From Bacilli bacterium (GTDB lineage Bacteria; Bacillota_I; Bacilli_A; RF39; UBA660), in contig JAAWGF010000011.1 of NCBI GenBank assembly GCA_022795155.1, positions 1 through 46,522 of the forward strand: 46,522 nucleotides of DNA, read 5' to 3'. The translations under genes and the position numbers were made by a program. The first letter of the stretch is position 1. Each line of letters opens with the position of its first letter. The notes below the pieces were generated by a model. That model did not search any database, was not told the origin of the DNA, and worked only from the letters and a program-made list of their open reading frames with translations. Positions 8,810 to 16,019 of the stretch are shown here, piece by piece.

Positions 8810-10252
8810 ATGAATTTAGTCCATTATGAATCGTATCAAGAAAAAGATAAAATGTTGCTAAAAGTTTTAGATGAAAACGGAAATATTACTGATATAGAAG
8901 CAACCAAAAAAGAAGTTCATGAAAGGCATTTATGGCATCAGGAAGTTGCTATATTTATAATTAATGAAGATGGTAAAATACTATTACAAAAACGTAGTAA
9001 CAGTGTACATTATAATAATGGTAAATGGGGAATGATAGCTAACCATGTCGGAATTAATCAAACACTAATAGATGCTCTATTACAGAAGGCTATAGAGGAA
9101 ATTGGGTATGAGATTAATCCAAATGATATTAGATATTTAACAATGCTTAAAAGAAACGAAGAACGCGAACAAAGATTTACTTACTTTTATTATATAAAGA
9201 CGCCTATAAAAGATGAAGATATAAAATTAAATACTTATTTAGCAACCGATAAAAAATGGTTCGATTTTTATGAATTGCAGGAATTAATGTTAACAAATAG
9301 CGACGAAGTGGTTTTCAAAAATACTCCAGAATATATAAATATATTTGGTGAATTATCTAAAATTATAATGAGTTCTAATACAGATAAGGTATATAGAAAA
9401 AAAGAATTTATAATTTTAAACACTTCTGATGGATGTTTTTTACCAGGGTTAATTCAGCGCTGTGATAAGCCAACAAAGTCTATTATCATTTTTATACATG
9501 GAAGTGGTGGTAATTTTTTTAAAGCTAATTATTATGAAGATATGTTTGAGGATTTTAATTACCATGGCTATGATTTTATGATTTCTAATAATAGAGGATC
9601 AGAGCAATATTTTAGACTTCATAGAAAAAATAGAGGCATTACAGAAACATTAAAAGCTGGAAATATATATGAAAATTTTGATGATTCTATTTACGATGTT
9701 GCAGCAGCTGTTAATTATGCTAAAGATATGGGATATAATGATATAATTTTAGTTGGTCAAAGTTTAGGGACTTTAAAGGTTCAATACTATTGTGAACAAA
9801 TCGGCGATATTAGAAAGCAGATTTTGCTTAGCCCCGTAGATATGGTAAGTAGATTTAGGTATAGAGTAGGTGAAAGTTATGATGTGCTTATTGATAAAAG
9901 TAAAAAATTAGTATCAGAGAATAAACCATATGAGATGGTTACCAATGAATTCTCAGCCCTAAAAGTTTCATCAACAATGGCTATAGGTAGTAAAGCGGAT
10001 TTATTTAAATTAGAAGAAAATCGTGATATCTCAAGACCACTAAATTATAAAGGATTTATTTCAATAATTGCGGGTAGTAACGAGCATGTTTATAAGGGAT
10101 GGAATATGGAATATGTTGAGGATAGATTAAAAAAGAGATTTAGAAATGCTAAATTTCAATTTCATATAATACCTAATTCAACTCACGACTACCATAATCA
10201 TGAAAAACAAATGTCAAAATTAATTATTGATAGCATAAATGCTATGAAATAA
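8810..10252 (+). CDS. Nudix domain fused to alpha/beta hydrolase
   Basis: The 480-residue protein has two domains. Residues 1-180 are Nudix-like (HLWHQEVAIFIINEDGKILLQKRS, of the isopentenyl-diphosphate isomerase-like type). The Nudix box is degenerate: the usual GE is GINQ, and REUXEE has become QKAIEE, so the Nudix active site may be weakened or changed. Residues 190-480 are an alpha/beta hydrolase, with the oxyanion segment IHGSGGN, nucleophile elbow GQSLG (Ser) and a C-terminal STHDYHNHE that may supply the catalytic His. The protein is cytoplasmic. It is divergent from the transporter ATPase gene, which may share its regulation. Its substrate is unknown. Confidence 0.75.
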   Translation: MNLVHYESYQEKDKMLLKVLDENGNITDIEATKKEVHERHLWHQEVAIFIINEDGKILLQKRSNSVHYNNGKWGMIANHVGINQTLIDALLQKAIEEIGYEINPNDIRYLTMLKRNEEREQRFTYFYYIKTPIKDEDIKLNTYLATDKKWFDFYELQELMLTNSDEVVFKNTPEYINIFGELSKIIMSSNTDKVYRKKEFIILNTSDGCFLPGLIQRCDKPTKSIIIFIHGSGGNFFKANYYEDMFEDFNYHGYDFMISNNRGSEQYFRLHRKNRGITETLKAGNIYENFDDSIYDVAAAVNYAKDMGYNDIILVGQSLGTLKVQYYCEQIGDIRKQILLSPVDMVSRFRYRVGESYDVLIDKSKKLVSENKPYEMVTNEFSALKVSSTMAIGSKADLFKLEENRDISRPLNYKGFISIIAGSNEHVYKGWNMEYVEDRLKKRFRNAKFQFHIIPNSTHDYHNHEKQMSKLIIDSINAMK

Positions 10253-10363
10253 AGATTTAATATTTATCAAGAATTAATCGATATTACAGTAATTATTGTC
10301 CAATTATAACTAGTAAAATGTCTTACTATTTGAATTTTCTAATTTTTATTTAAGTGTATAAAA

Positions 10364-10400
10364 AAGAATAATCCATTATTTTTAGAATTATTCTTTATTT
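10364..10400 (+). terminator. Terminator downstream of the Nudix-hydrolase gene
   Basis: AAGAATAAT (10364-10372) pairs with ATTATTCTT (10387-10395) and is followed by a T-rich tail. It lies about 110 bases after the stop codon, inside a gene-free stretch at 10253-10741. Confidence 0.6.
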
Positions 10401-10430
10401 TTGCAGCATAAAACCATAAAAAAGAAAAAA

Positions 10431-10510
10431 GTGCTTAATTTACTTTCAGTAGATTAAGTGCAAAATCCATTAAGTTGGCATATACTCAACATTGGAATGT
10501 TAAGTATGCC
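10431..10510. repeat. Two adjacent hairpins in a gene-free stretch
   Basis: Hairpin 1 has a 10-base stem: CTTAATTTAC at 10434-10443 pairs with GTAGATTAAG at 10449-10458, with one G-U pair. Hairpin 2 spans 10477-10510 (GGCATA...TATGCC arms, with AACATT/AATGTT next to a 2-base loop). Neither has a clean T-run, so they are not typical terminators. I see no gene in 10253-10741 beyond these hairpins and two terminators. Confidence 0.5.
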
Positions 10511-10654
10511 CATTTTTATTTTATGAAAGACATCTCATTACAGCATAATAGTGCATATTTATAATTCATGCAAATGATTTAAGGATATTATTTTTATAAA
10601 AGAAACTAATTAATCCTTTGTTATAATTAATAAAATGGTATATTATTTAAAATA

Positions 10655-10696
10655 AAAAAGGGCAACATAAAATACTAACTTTATGTAACCTTTTTT
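10655..10696 (-). terminator. Terminator after the substrate-binding protein gene
   Basis: On the minus strand an A-rich arm with GG and ACATAAA pairs with TTTATGT and CC and ends in a T-run. It lies about 45 bases beyond the stop codon of the interrupted binding-protein gene. The symmetric A and T tracts may also allow use on the plus strand. Confidence 0.7.
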
Positions 10697-10741
10697 ATTA
10701 TATAAAATTTTGCTTATCCCTATTTTTAAGTGCTTTCAAAC

Positions 10742-11311
10742 TTACTTATTATTAATTTTATCAGAAAAACTAGTGTCGACTAATTTATTATATGGAACCT
10801 TTTCAGTTAATTCTCCAGCCGCTTCCATAATTTCCTCAATATGATTAAAGTCATCTTCATTTATATAAGTAGTATTAAACCAAGAGTCGTTTTGTTTATA
10901 TCTTTCAACAATTTTAGTTAGATCATTTAATGATATATCAGGAAAATGATTTAAAATATTTTTGGCAATATCTTCAGAAGAATGGTCATGAACATAGTCT
11001 AATCCTTTTTGGATAGCTCTTGTGAATTTTTCTATTACTTCTGGATTATTTTCAATATAACTCTTTTTAGCGCTATATGCTGTATATGGGACAACACCGC
11101 CTAGTTCTCCTAAAGATGCTACAACATATCCATAACCTTGTTGCTCAATTTGCAGTGCTTGAGGCTCAAATAGATTAACAAAGTCTCCAGTACCACCAAT
11201 GAATGCTCCAGACATCGCACCAAATGCAACGCTTGTATCAATAGTCAAGTCACTGTTTGGGTTAATACCATTTTCACGTAGTGCCCATTCAAATGTCATT
11301 TCAGGCATACC
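10742..11311 (-). pseudogene. ABC transporter substrate-binding protein, C-terminal part, split by the mobile element
   Basis: This is the C-terminal 189 codons of an NMT1/THI5-like periplasmic-binding-fold protein. Visible segments include GGMPEMTFEWALRENG, GAFIGGTGDFVNLFEP and PYTAYSAKKSYIENNPEVI. The frame continues into the element as far as 11374, but that extension encodes element sequence and has no ribosome-binding site. Joined to 24813-24379 it gives one continuous frame across RKG|GMPEM of about 334 residues, the normal family length. The product would bind the substrate of the 7134-8664 transporter. Confidence 0.9.
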
Positions 11312-11339
11312 ACCCCATCGGATACAAAACTTATAATGT
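11304..11339. other. attL of the serine-recombinase element
   Basis: The host half is GGCATACCACC, ending at 11314. The inner arm CATCGGATACAAAACTTATA begins at 11316. The reverse complement of the attR inner arm (24378 down to 24355) matches 18 of 24 positions of this arm. The presumed crossover dinucleotide CC (GG on the minus strand) is at 11313-11314. Confidence 0.85.
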
Positions 11340-11407
11340 AAAAAATGCTTATAAAATAAGGGAAGGTAAAACACATTAACAATAGTTTTTGTAAAAATGG
11401 TGAAAAA

Positions 11408-12208
11408 ATGGCAAAAAGTAAGTTAGGTATGTCTAGTTTTGATATAGACATCAAGTTTAAGAATAAAGAGGAAGCACGAAGATATGCGAAAAGAGTACTA
11501 GAAAAAATAAGGTATATATGTAAGAAAAAGAACTGGTCGGCAACAGCAATGGTATGTATTAGTAATACAAAAGGTAATAGCACCTATGTACATTATGAAC
11601 ATAATGGAAAAGTTGGTCGCCCTAGAAAGGTAAAAGAGGTACACCCGCATAAAAGTAATATAGAGGTAGATTGGCACTTACATATTATTATGGCATCAAA
11701 ACCTTGCCATTCATTTAGAGAAGAATTGAAAGCATATTTTGATAAAAATTGGCTAGGCTGGAAGAAGAACGCAAATATTGATATTTCTAAATTATATGGT
11801 AAAGGGACTTATAAAAAGAATACCAATATTAAGAAAGCAGAGTATTTTATGAACCAAGAAGATGAGTCATTATTTTGTACTTACAATAGTAAGGATGAGG
11901 TGGTTATTCCAGAAGGTTATACATTGAAAGATTTATATAATGCTTATATCAATAGTAAAACAGCATTAAGATATGCAAGGAGTACAGGCAACGAGAAAAG
12001 ATTAGCATTAGAAGATAAGTATAATGATATAGTAAACTTTTATTGGACCATAACAAAGGAACAAGATAAAAAAATGGTTGATAAGTTTATGAAACAAGCA
12101 CAGTTAATTAAGATACAAGATAACTACGATTTGATGGAGAAAAATAATAAAGTACAGGAAAATATGAGTTTACACCGAAGAATTGTAGCAGAAGATAGCT
12201 TATTTTAA
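11408..12208 (+). CDS. Putative HUH-type replication or mobilisation protein
   Basis: The 266-residue protein is basic. It contains His90-Leu-His92 within VDWHLHIIM, resembling the metal-binding HUH motif of rolling-circle Rep proteins and relaxases. Tyr146 lies in KKAEYFMNQ, about 55 residues downstream, where a nucleophilic tyrosine is expected in single-Tyr Rep proteins. It is the first gene inside attL, a usual place for an element's replication initiator. The start ATG 11408 follows GGTGA. I cannot assign it to a named Rep family. A DNA-binding role is inferred from the two motifs only. Confidence 0.5.
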   Translation: MAKSKLGMSSFDIDIKFKNKEEARRYAKRVLEKIRYICKKKNWSATAMVCISNTKGNSTYVHYEHNGKVGRPRKVKEVHPHKSNIEVDWHLHIIMASKPCHSFREELKAYFDKNWLGWKKNANIDISKLYGKGTYKKNTNIKKAEYFMNQEDESLFCTYNSKDEVVIPEGYTLKDLYNAYINSKTALRYARSTGNEKRLALEDKYNDIVNFYWTITKEQDKKMVDKFMKQAQLIKIQDNYDLMEKNNKVQENMSLHRRIVAEDSLF

Positions 12209-12450
12209 AAGGAATTAAGTAAAAAAGTATTAGTAATTATTACTCTCATATAATATACACATATATAATACTATTTTGATATTAGAATGATATATATAAT
12301 AGGACTAGATTAAGAAGATATAAAGTAATATGAGGAGTATATATTGATATTAGATTTAGGGGTAATGATAGTATTGTTAGAAATGAAAAGCAGTATAGTT
12401 CAAAGTGAAATAAAATGCTATACATTTAAATCATATATAGCATTACAAGT
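12209..12450. other. AT-rich gene-free stretch with a direct repeat
   Basis: No gene is visible. TTGATATTAGA occurs twice in the same orientation (12276-12286 and 12344-12354, 68 bases apart). The stretch lies directly after the Rep-like gene, so an origin function is conceivable but unsupported. The right end holds the terminator of the XRE gene. Confidence 0.35.
12406..12444 (-). terminator. Terminator of the XRE regulator gene
   Basis: AATGCTATA (12414-12422) and TATAGCATT (12436-12444) form a perfect 9-base stem. On the minus strand a T-rich tail follows it. It lies 7 bases beyond the stop codon of the regulator gene. Confidence 0.7.
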
Positions 12451-12780
12451 TTAAATTTCCTTTAAACCATCAATATAGCCCTCTACTTTTGCTTTATTAG
12501 TAGTAGATAGTGAATTGATTTTATTTAATAGGATAAAATCAGTATCGGAAATATTATTAGGTTTTACATCATCAATAGGTATATTGTATTTAGTTCTACA
12601 AAGTAAATAATCAATAGAAGTATTGTAGTAGTCAGCAAGTTTAATAAGCATATCGGAACTTGGGAACACTCTACCAGTTTCATAAGAAGATATAGTTTCT
12701 TGGGTAATATTTAAATCCATAGCAACTTTTGTTTGTAGTAAGTTTTTAGAGTTTCGTATTTGCTTTAAATTATTTTCCAT
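12451..12780 (-). CDS. XRE-family helix-turn-helix regulator
   Basis: The 109-residue protein starts with a Cro/C1-type helix-turn-helix at residues 4-60. Recognition-helix residues lie in TQETISSYETGR, followed by PSSDMLIKLADYYNTSIDYLL. The C-terminal 45 residues may mediate dimerisation. The start is preceded by GAGGAGGGCGAT on the minus strand. It is transcribed divergently from the DUF4268-type nuclease gene, so the 122-base gap probably holds shared operators. It is likely the element's maintenance or lysogeny-like repressor. Confidence 0.9.
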   Translation of the reverse strand: MENNLKQIRNSKNLLQTKVAMDLNITQETISSYETGRVFPSSDMLIKLADYYNTSIDYLLCRTKYNIPIDDVKPNNISDTDFILLNKINSLSTTNKAKVEGYIDGLKEI

Positions 12781-12874
12781 ATATATCGCCCTCCTCTATA
12801 TATAATTGTAAAGATATTAAAAATTAGTGATAGTAATATTAGTTATATTTATATGCCTGAAATTATATAAAATG

Positions 12875-12895
12875 TGTTATAATGATATTGGTGAT
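12875..12895 (+). promoter_or_regulatory. Extended -10 and ribosome-binding site before the DUF4268-type gene
   Basis: TGT-TATAAT occupies 12875-12883 and GGTGAT occupies 12890-12895. The start codon follows at 12903. Transcription should start close to the ribosome-binding site. Confidence 0.55.
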
Positions 12896-12902
12896 TTTAT
12901 AT

Positions 12903-13805
12903 ATGGAACTTGGAAAATTAGAAAAAATAGAATTAAGAGAAGTTTGGAGGCATGAAGCATTGGATTTTACAAGGTGGTTAGCTAGAAAAGAAAATATTGC
13001 TTTGCTAAGTAAGGAGGTAGGCATTGATATTAAGGTTATAGAAACAGAAATGAGTGTTGGAAGGTATAATGTTGATATTTATGCAAGAGATACAGAAAGT
13101 AATAAAAGAATAGTTATTGAAAACCAATTAGAAAATACTAACCACGACCATTTAGGGAAATTGTTAGTATATGCTGCTGGTTTAGATGCCGATATTGCTA
13201 TATGGGTAGTAAAAGATGTGAATGAAGAACATAGACAAGCAGTTGAATGGTTAAACGATAATAGTTTTGAAAAGATAAATATATTTTTAGTAAAAGTGGA
13301 ATTGTGGCAAATAGATAATTCTCCTATTGCTCCTAAGTTTCAAGTAATATGTGAACCCAATAATTGGGCGAAAGTATTAAAACAGCAATCAAAAGATAAT
13401 ATAAGCGATTTAGAATTAAAGCAAATGGAATATTGGCAAGGGTTTGTTGATTATGCTAAAAGTAAAGATAAAATATATATTAGTCAACGACCATCAATTT
13501 ATAATTGGTATGTTATTCGCATTGGCTCAAGCGATTATAAAATTAAATTAGTTCATAGTGTTAATAGTGATATGATAAGGTGTCAATTAGAAATGTTTAA
13601 TGATGATATTTATAAAAAATTGGAACAATACAAAAATGAAATTGATAATAAGATAAATGGCTTAGAGTGGGAATATTTAGAAGATAGAAAAGTTAATAGA
13701 ATTAGTTGTAGTAATAATAGTAAAGATAATGATAGTTCCTATGTATGGTTATTAGATATGGTTGATAAATTTAAAGAGGTATTCCTAGAATATTTGTATA
13801 AGTAA
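12903..13805 (+). CDS. DUF4268-type protein with PD-(D/E)XK-like nuclease domain
   Basis: The protein has 300 residues. The N-terminal half carries the conserved set REVWRHEALDFTRWLA, Asp58 in NVDIYARD and Glu73-x-Gln75 in IVIENQLE, followed by NHDHLGKLLVYAAGLDADI. This is the D...ExQ variant of the PD-(D/E)XK nuclease core, as I recall it from DUF4268 proteins. The C-terminal half would be the DUF4268 part itself. Relatives often lie in restriction or defence neighbourhoods. Start ATG 12903 has GGTGAT upstream; a frame extension to ATG 12882 lacks one. The protein should be cytoplasmic. Confidence 0.75.
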   Translation: MELGKLEKIELREVWRHEALDFTRWLARKENIALLSKEVGIDIKVIETEMSVGRYNVDIYARDTESNKRIVIENQLENTNHDHLGKLLVYAAGLDADIAIWVVKDVNEEHRQAVEWLNDNSFEKINIFLVKVELWQIDNSPIAPKFQVICEPNNWAKVLKQQSKDNISDLELKQMEYWQGFVDYAKSKDKIYISQRPSIYNWYVIRIGSSDYKIKLVHSVNSDMIRCQLEMFNDDIYKKLEQYKNEIDNKINGLEWEYLEDRKVNRISCSNNSKDNDSSYVWLLDMVDKFKEVFLEYLYK

Positions 13806-13881
13806 GTTTAACGGCGATATTAGGTAAGTTTGTCAGAGACAATATAAATATATTGAGTTAATGAAAAAAAAGTAATAATGC

Positions 13882-13890
13882 TGGGATAAT
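13882..13890 (+). promoter_or_regulatory. Possible extended -10 promoter of the macro-kinase-PHP operon
   Basis: TGG-GATAAT lies in the 155-base gap before the macro-domain gene. A weak -35 candidate (TTGAGT, 13853-13858) is spaced too far away to be convincing. No terminator is obvious after 13805, so readthrough from the DUF4268-type gene is also possible. Confidence 0.3.
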
Positions 13891-13960
13891 CGGCGAAATA
13901 AAGAGGAATAAGTAGATGTTTTATAGAAATTTAATATATAACTAAGTTAGGCGGTATGTT

Positions 13961-14470
13961 ATGGGTAGATTAAATATAGTAAGTGGAAACATATTAGAGC
14001 ATTTAAAAGATAAAGATTTAATAGTAAATAGTGCTAATCAGTATATGATTTGTGGTAGTGGTGTTTGTGGCGCTATATATAAGAAAGCGAATAAAAAATT
14101 GTTAGAAGATTATTGTAAAAAACATTTTAAAGATAATATGAGAGTTAATGAGGTAAGATTTACACCTGGTTTTGATTTAGGAATAGATATGTTACACATT
14201 TATTGCCCTAAGTATTATGAAAGTAAATATCCTTTACAAGATTTATTAGAAAGTTATAATAACATATTCCTTTCGGCAAAGAAAAAAGGTTATAAAAGTA
14301 TTGTATCAGTTAGTTTAGGTACTGGGATACACGGTTATAAACATAATGGTATAGCAAAAGATATAGTTGTTAGGTTAAATGAATTAGTAAAAGAATATGA
14401 TATTGATTTTACATTGGTATTGCCAAGTGAAAAAACAACGGAAATATATAGTAGTTTTCTAGAAGAATAA
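13961..14470 (+). CDS. Macro-domain protein (ADP-ribose binding or hydrolysis)
   Basis: This is a 169-residue, single-domain macro protein. The adenosine and ribose binding loops are visible: DLIVNSANQ (residues 19-27), the glycine-rich CGSGVCGAIYKKA (31-43) and SLGTGIHGYKH (118-128), which matches the second phosphate loop. Macro domains bind or remove ADP-ribose from proteins, nucleic acids or small molecules; the substrate here is unknown. The ATG follows AGGCGG. The gene is 35 bases upstream of the kinase gene and probably forms one operon with it and the PHP-ATPase gene. Confidence 0.85.
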   Translation: MGRLNIVSGNILEHLKDKDLIVNSANQYMICGSGVCGAIYKKANKKLLEDYCKKHFKDNMRVNEVRFTPGFDLGIDMLHIYCPKYYESKYPLQDLLESYNNIFLSAKKKGYKSIVSVSLGTGIHGYKHNGIAKDIVVRLNELVKEYDIDFTLVLPSEKTTEIYSSFLEE

Positions 14471-14505
14471 AGGTTTTTATAGTATAATATTTATTGGTGG
14501 TACTT

Positions 14506-15996
14506 ATGGTAGAAAGCATAGATATAGCATTAGCAAATATTTTATATGATGAAATAAATAATTATAATTTTTCAAAGTTATATACAGATATATATAGTAA
14601 TTATGATGAGAGATTAAAATACATTTTTTCTTATTTACACCAAAATCTTAATGAACTTATAAACTTTATGAATGATAAGAGTAAATCGAATAGTCATTAT
14701 AATGCGAATGAAAGTCGAGAATTATTATTTATTATAGAAACTATTCGAGAATTACAAGCAATGCTTAAAAATACTAATCTAGATTTTAGTCTGAATGGTG
14801 ATTATGAAAGGTTTTTAGAATATTCCGAGACATTTCTATCATCATCGGGTGGTAGTGAAATTCCAAATGATTATAAAAGATTTACAATAATTAAATATGA
14901 ACCTATTTTTAAAATGAATAATGATGTAATTATAACGAACAATATAAGCATTACTAACTTTAAAACTAAATTAATTGGTAATGGAGCTTATGCTAATGTT
15001 CTTTTATATACTGATGAATTTTATAATGAAAAATTTGCTATAAAGAGATTAACAAGCAATGTTAGCGATAAAGAAAAAGCAAGATTTAAAAATGAATTTG
15101 AAATAATGAGTAAAATAAAACATCCTTATATATTAAAAGTTTATACTTACAACGAAAAAGATAATAGTTATATAATGGAATATTGTGATTTTACATTAAG
15201 AAAATATATTGAAATAAATAATAATAAATCGGACTTTGATATTAAAAAGCGAAAAAAAATAGCAATACAATTTTTGGCGGCACTAAATTATTTGCATTCT
15301 AAAAAAATTTTACATAGGGATATTAGTTATAATAATGTTTTGATAAAATTATACGATAATAATATTTTGATACTGAAATTGTCAGATTTCGGTTTAGTTA
15401 AAGACTTGGATTTAGAATTAACAAGAACCGAATCTGAGATTAGAGGAACTTTAATTGATGATACATTGACTAGTTTTAAAGATTATAATGTAAAAAATGA
15501 AATATATAGTGTTGGTATGATTCTTTACTTTATTTTTACGGGAAGAACGCATCTAAAAGCTGATGATAGTAATATTTATAATATAGTTTCTAAATGTATA
15601 GATAGAGATTTACAAAAAAGATATAATAATATAAGTGAAATTATAATAGATGTACAAAAAATTGGAAATATTGAAAGTAATACAAATGAGATTAGTACTG
15701 ATTTTATAAGTGAAAAAGCAAAAAAAATATTATTTAGTTGTATTGATAAAGATGGCTTTATGTACACAGAAAATTCAAAGTATAAACAAGAATTTATTTG
15801 TGGCACATTGAAATTAAATTTTGGTGAAATATCTATAAGAGAAAAAGCCGAATGGATTAGTGCCATAGAAGAATTAGAGAAAAAAGGTTATATAGTTGGT
15901 CATAAAGAAAATTCTAGTTTTTATGATGATGATTTTGATAATACTTATGAAGTTATGAAAAAAGGATTTGATTATTATGATAAACATAATAATTAA
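14506..15996 (+). CDS. Ser/Thr protein kinase with extra N- and C-terminal domains
   Basis: The 496-residue protein contains a complete Hanks-type kinase core. The Gly-rich loop is GNGAYANV (158-165), the catalytic Lys is in FAIKR (about 182), the catalytic loop is [10 protein letters not shown] (about 270) and DFG is near 294. The APE region is poorly kept. About 150 residues before the core are mainly helical and unassigned. The last 110 residues ([11 protein letters not shown]... to [13 protein letters not shown]) look like a winged-helix domain often attached to defence or signalling proteins. There is no membrane segment, unlike the housekeeping PrkC/PASTA kinases. Start ATG 14506 follows GGTGG. 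TATAAT at 14483-14488 could give a second promoter. Confidence 0.88.
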   Translation: MVESIDIALANILYDEINNYNFSKLYTDIYSNYDERLKYIFSYLHQNLNELINFMNDKSKSNSHYNANESRELLFIIETIRELQAMLKNTNLDFSLNGDYERFLEYSETFLSSSGGSEIPNDYKRFTIIKYEPIFKMNNDVIITNNISITNFKTKLIGNGAYANVLLYTDEFYNEKFAIKRLTSNVSDKEKARFKNEFEIMSKIKHPYILKVYTYNEKDNSYIMEYCDFTLRKYIEINNNKSDFDIKKRKKIAIQFLAALNYLHSKKILHRDISYNNVLIKLYDNNILILKLSDFGLVKDLDLELTRTESEIRGTLIDDTLTSFKDYNVKNEIYSVGMILYFIFTGRTHLKADDSNIYNIVSKCIDRDLQKRYNNISEIIIDVQKIGNIESNTNEISTDFISEKAKKILFSCIDKDGFMYTENSKYKQEFICGTLKLNFGEISIREKAEWISAIEELEKKGYIVGHKENSSFYDDDFDNTYEVMKKGFDYYDKHNN

Positions 15997-16019
15997 TAAA
16001 TAGATATGCGAGGTATAAG

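Noticed and set aside
11315-11374. Element-encoded N terminus giving a working C-terminal binding-protein fragment
   Set aside because: The extension has no ribosome-binding site or signal sequence, and half of the binding fold would be missing.
14028-14098. Macro-domain gene as a toxin-antitoxin (DarTG-type) antitoxin
   Set aside because: No DarT-like ADP-ribosyltransferase gene is adjacent. The neighbours are a nuclease and a kinase, so a classic DarTG pair is not supported.
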